Shown one piece after another: positions 5,934 to 6,117 of a stretch of DNA of 6,117 bases. The position numbers and the translations under genes were made by a program. The first letter of the stretch is position 1, and every line of letters starts with the position of its first letter. The stretch covers positions 1 through 6,117 of the forward strand of contig CALZAP010000099.1 in assembly GCA_945614335.1 (NCBI GenBank). The letters are read 5' to 3'. The notes under the pieces were generated by a model. The model was given only the letters and a program-made list of their open reading frames with translations. It did no database searches and was not told where the DNA came from. The DNA comes from an uncultured Prevotella sp. (lineage in GTDB: Bacteria > Bacteroidota > Bacteroidia > Bacteroidales > Bacteroidaceae).

Positions 5934-6040
5934 TTTTCTTCTATCACTTCTATCACAAACCATATTAACAATCTTACTGATAGACAGTTGGATAGTGATA
6001 GAAGGAGTGATAGAAGCGTGATAGAAGTGATAGAAGAAAG
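5934..6040. repeat. GTGATAGAAG iteron cluster in a 22-bp inverted repeat
   Basis: Four plus-oriented copies of GTGATAGAAG start at 5995, 6007, 6018 and 6027, and two inverted copies (CTTCTATCAC) start at 5938 and 5947. The left pair and the right pair form a perfect inverted repeat (5935-5956 with 6018-6039), extended by one wobble pair, around a 61-bp centre. The 9-nt step within the end pairs and the 11-12-nt steps in the middle suggest repeated binding sites on one face of the helix. No gene is close enough in the window to assign a role. Confidence 0.88.
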
Positions 6041-6117
6041 GTTTTTAACTACAAAATTGCAGGAATTTACGGGTCACCAGTAAATCCCCGTGTTTGAATT
6101 ATTGAGTAAACATTTGT

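Larger units (their letters stand above)
5605..6117. other. Gene-free, repeat-rich stretch
   Basis: No convincing coding sequence, RNA gene or full promoter is visible from the ATPase stop to the window end. It contains a short palindrome AACAGCTGTT (5635-5644), an AT-rich stem-loop (5661-5687), a 21-bp palindromic array (5722-5805), a weak stem-loop with TGCCTG/CAGGCA arms (5858-5863, 5881-5886), and a GTGATAGAAG iteron cluster (5934-6040). No intrinsic terminator with a T-tract follows the ATPase gene. Confidence 0.7.

Noticed and set aside
5892..6083. Open reading frame of 63 codons starting ATG at 5892
   Set aside because: Its sequence is mostly generated by the iteron cluster (SITSIT- and VIEVIEE-like repeats), it is rich in Ser/Arg/Asp with no recognisable fold, and no promoter box precedes it.
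6065..6085. Small hairpin ATTTAC/GTAAAT near the right edge
   Set aside because: Six A/T-rich pairs around a 9-nt loop are weak, and no flanking signal is visible before the window ends.

Overview
The window looks like chromosomal DNA from a Bacteroidales bacterium, most likely a Prevotella/Segatella- or Bacteroides-type gut or oral anaerobe. The main reason is that almost every gene is preceded by the Bacteroidetes -7 promoter box TAnnTTTG(C) and lacks a clear Shine-Dalgarno sequence. The protein families fit as well: a DinF-type MATE transporter, a LOG-family protein, an A-type flavodiiron protein and a Bacteroidetes-style ATPase_2 protein. The genus is inference.

Left part (1-1996, minus strand): the N-terminal third of an A-type flavodiiron protein runs off the left edge. 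It sits 7 nt downstream of a complete PfkB-family sugar kinase gene, and the two probably form one transcript. Upstream of them is a LOG-family gene with its own promoter box lying almost on its start codon.

Centre (1900-3600): a stretch with no open reading frame of note has a Bacteroidetes promoter at one end and a strong GNRA-loop intrinsic terminator at the other. It probably encodes a small RNA of about 190 nt. On its far side is a minus-strand MATE exporter gene, transcribed convergently towards the RNA. The exporter is divergent from a plus-strand lipoprotein gene, and the two share a 129-bp promoter region.

Right part (3601-6117, plus strand): an M15 zinc peptidase lipoprotein is followed by a stand-alone AAA-type ATPase whose promoter overlaps a tandem/inverted repeat that looks like an operator. 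The last 513 bp hold no convincing gene but three kinds of repeat: an AT-rich stem-loop, four tandem 21-bp palindromic units, and a cluster of GTGATAGAAG iterons set as a 22-bp inverted repeat. This part has the character of an accessory or element boundary.

Apart from the kinase/flavodiiron pair, the genes do not form one pathway; they read as independent single-gene transcription units. I found no clear new multi-gene system. The least explained items are the putative small RNA, the repeat-rich right end and the regulated-looking lone ATPase.
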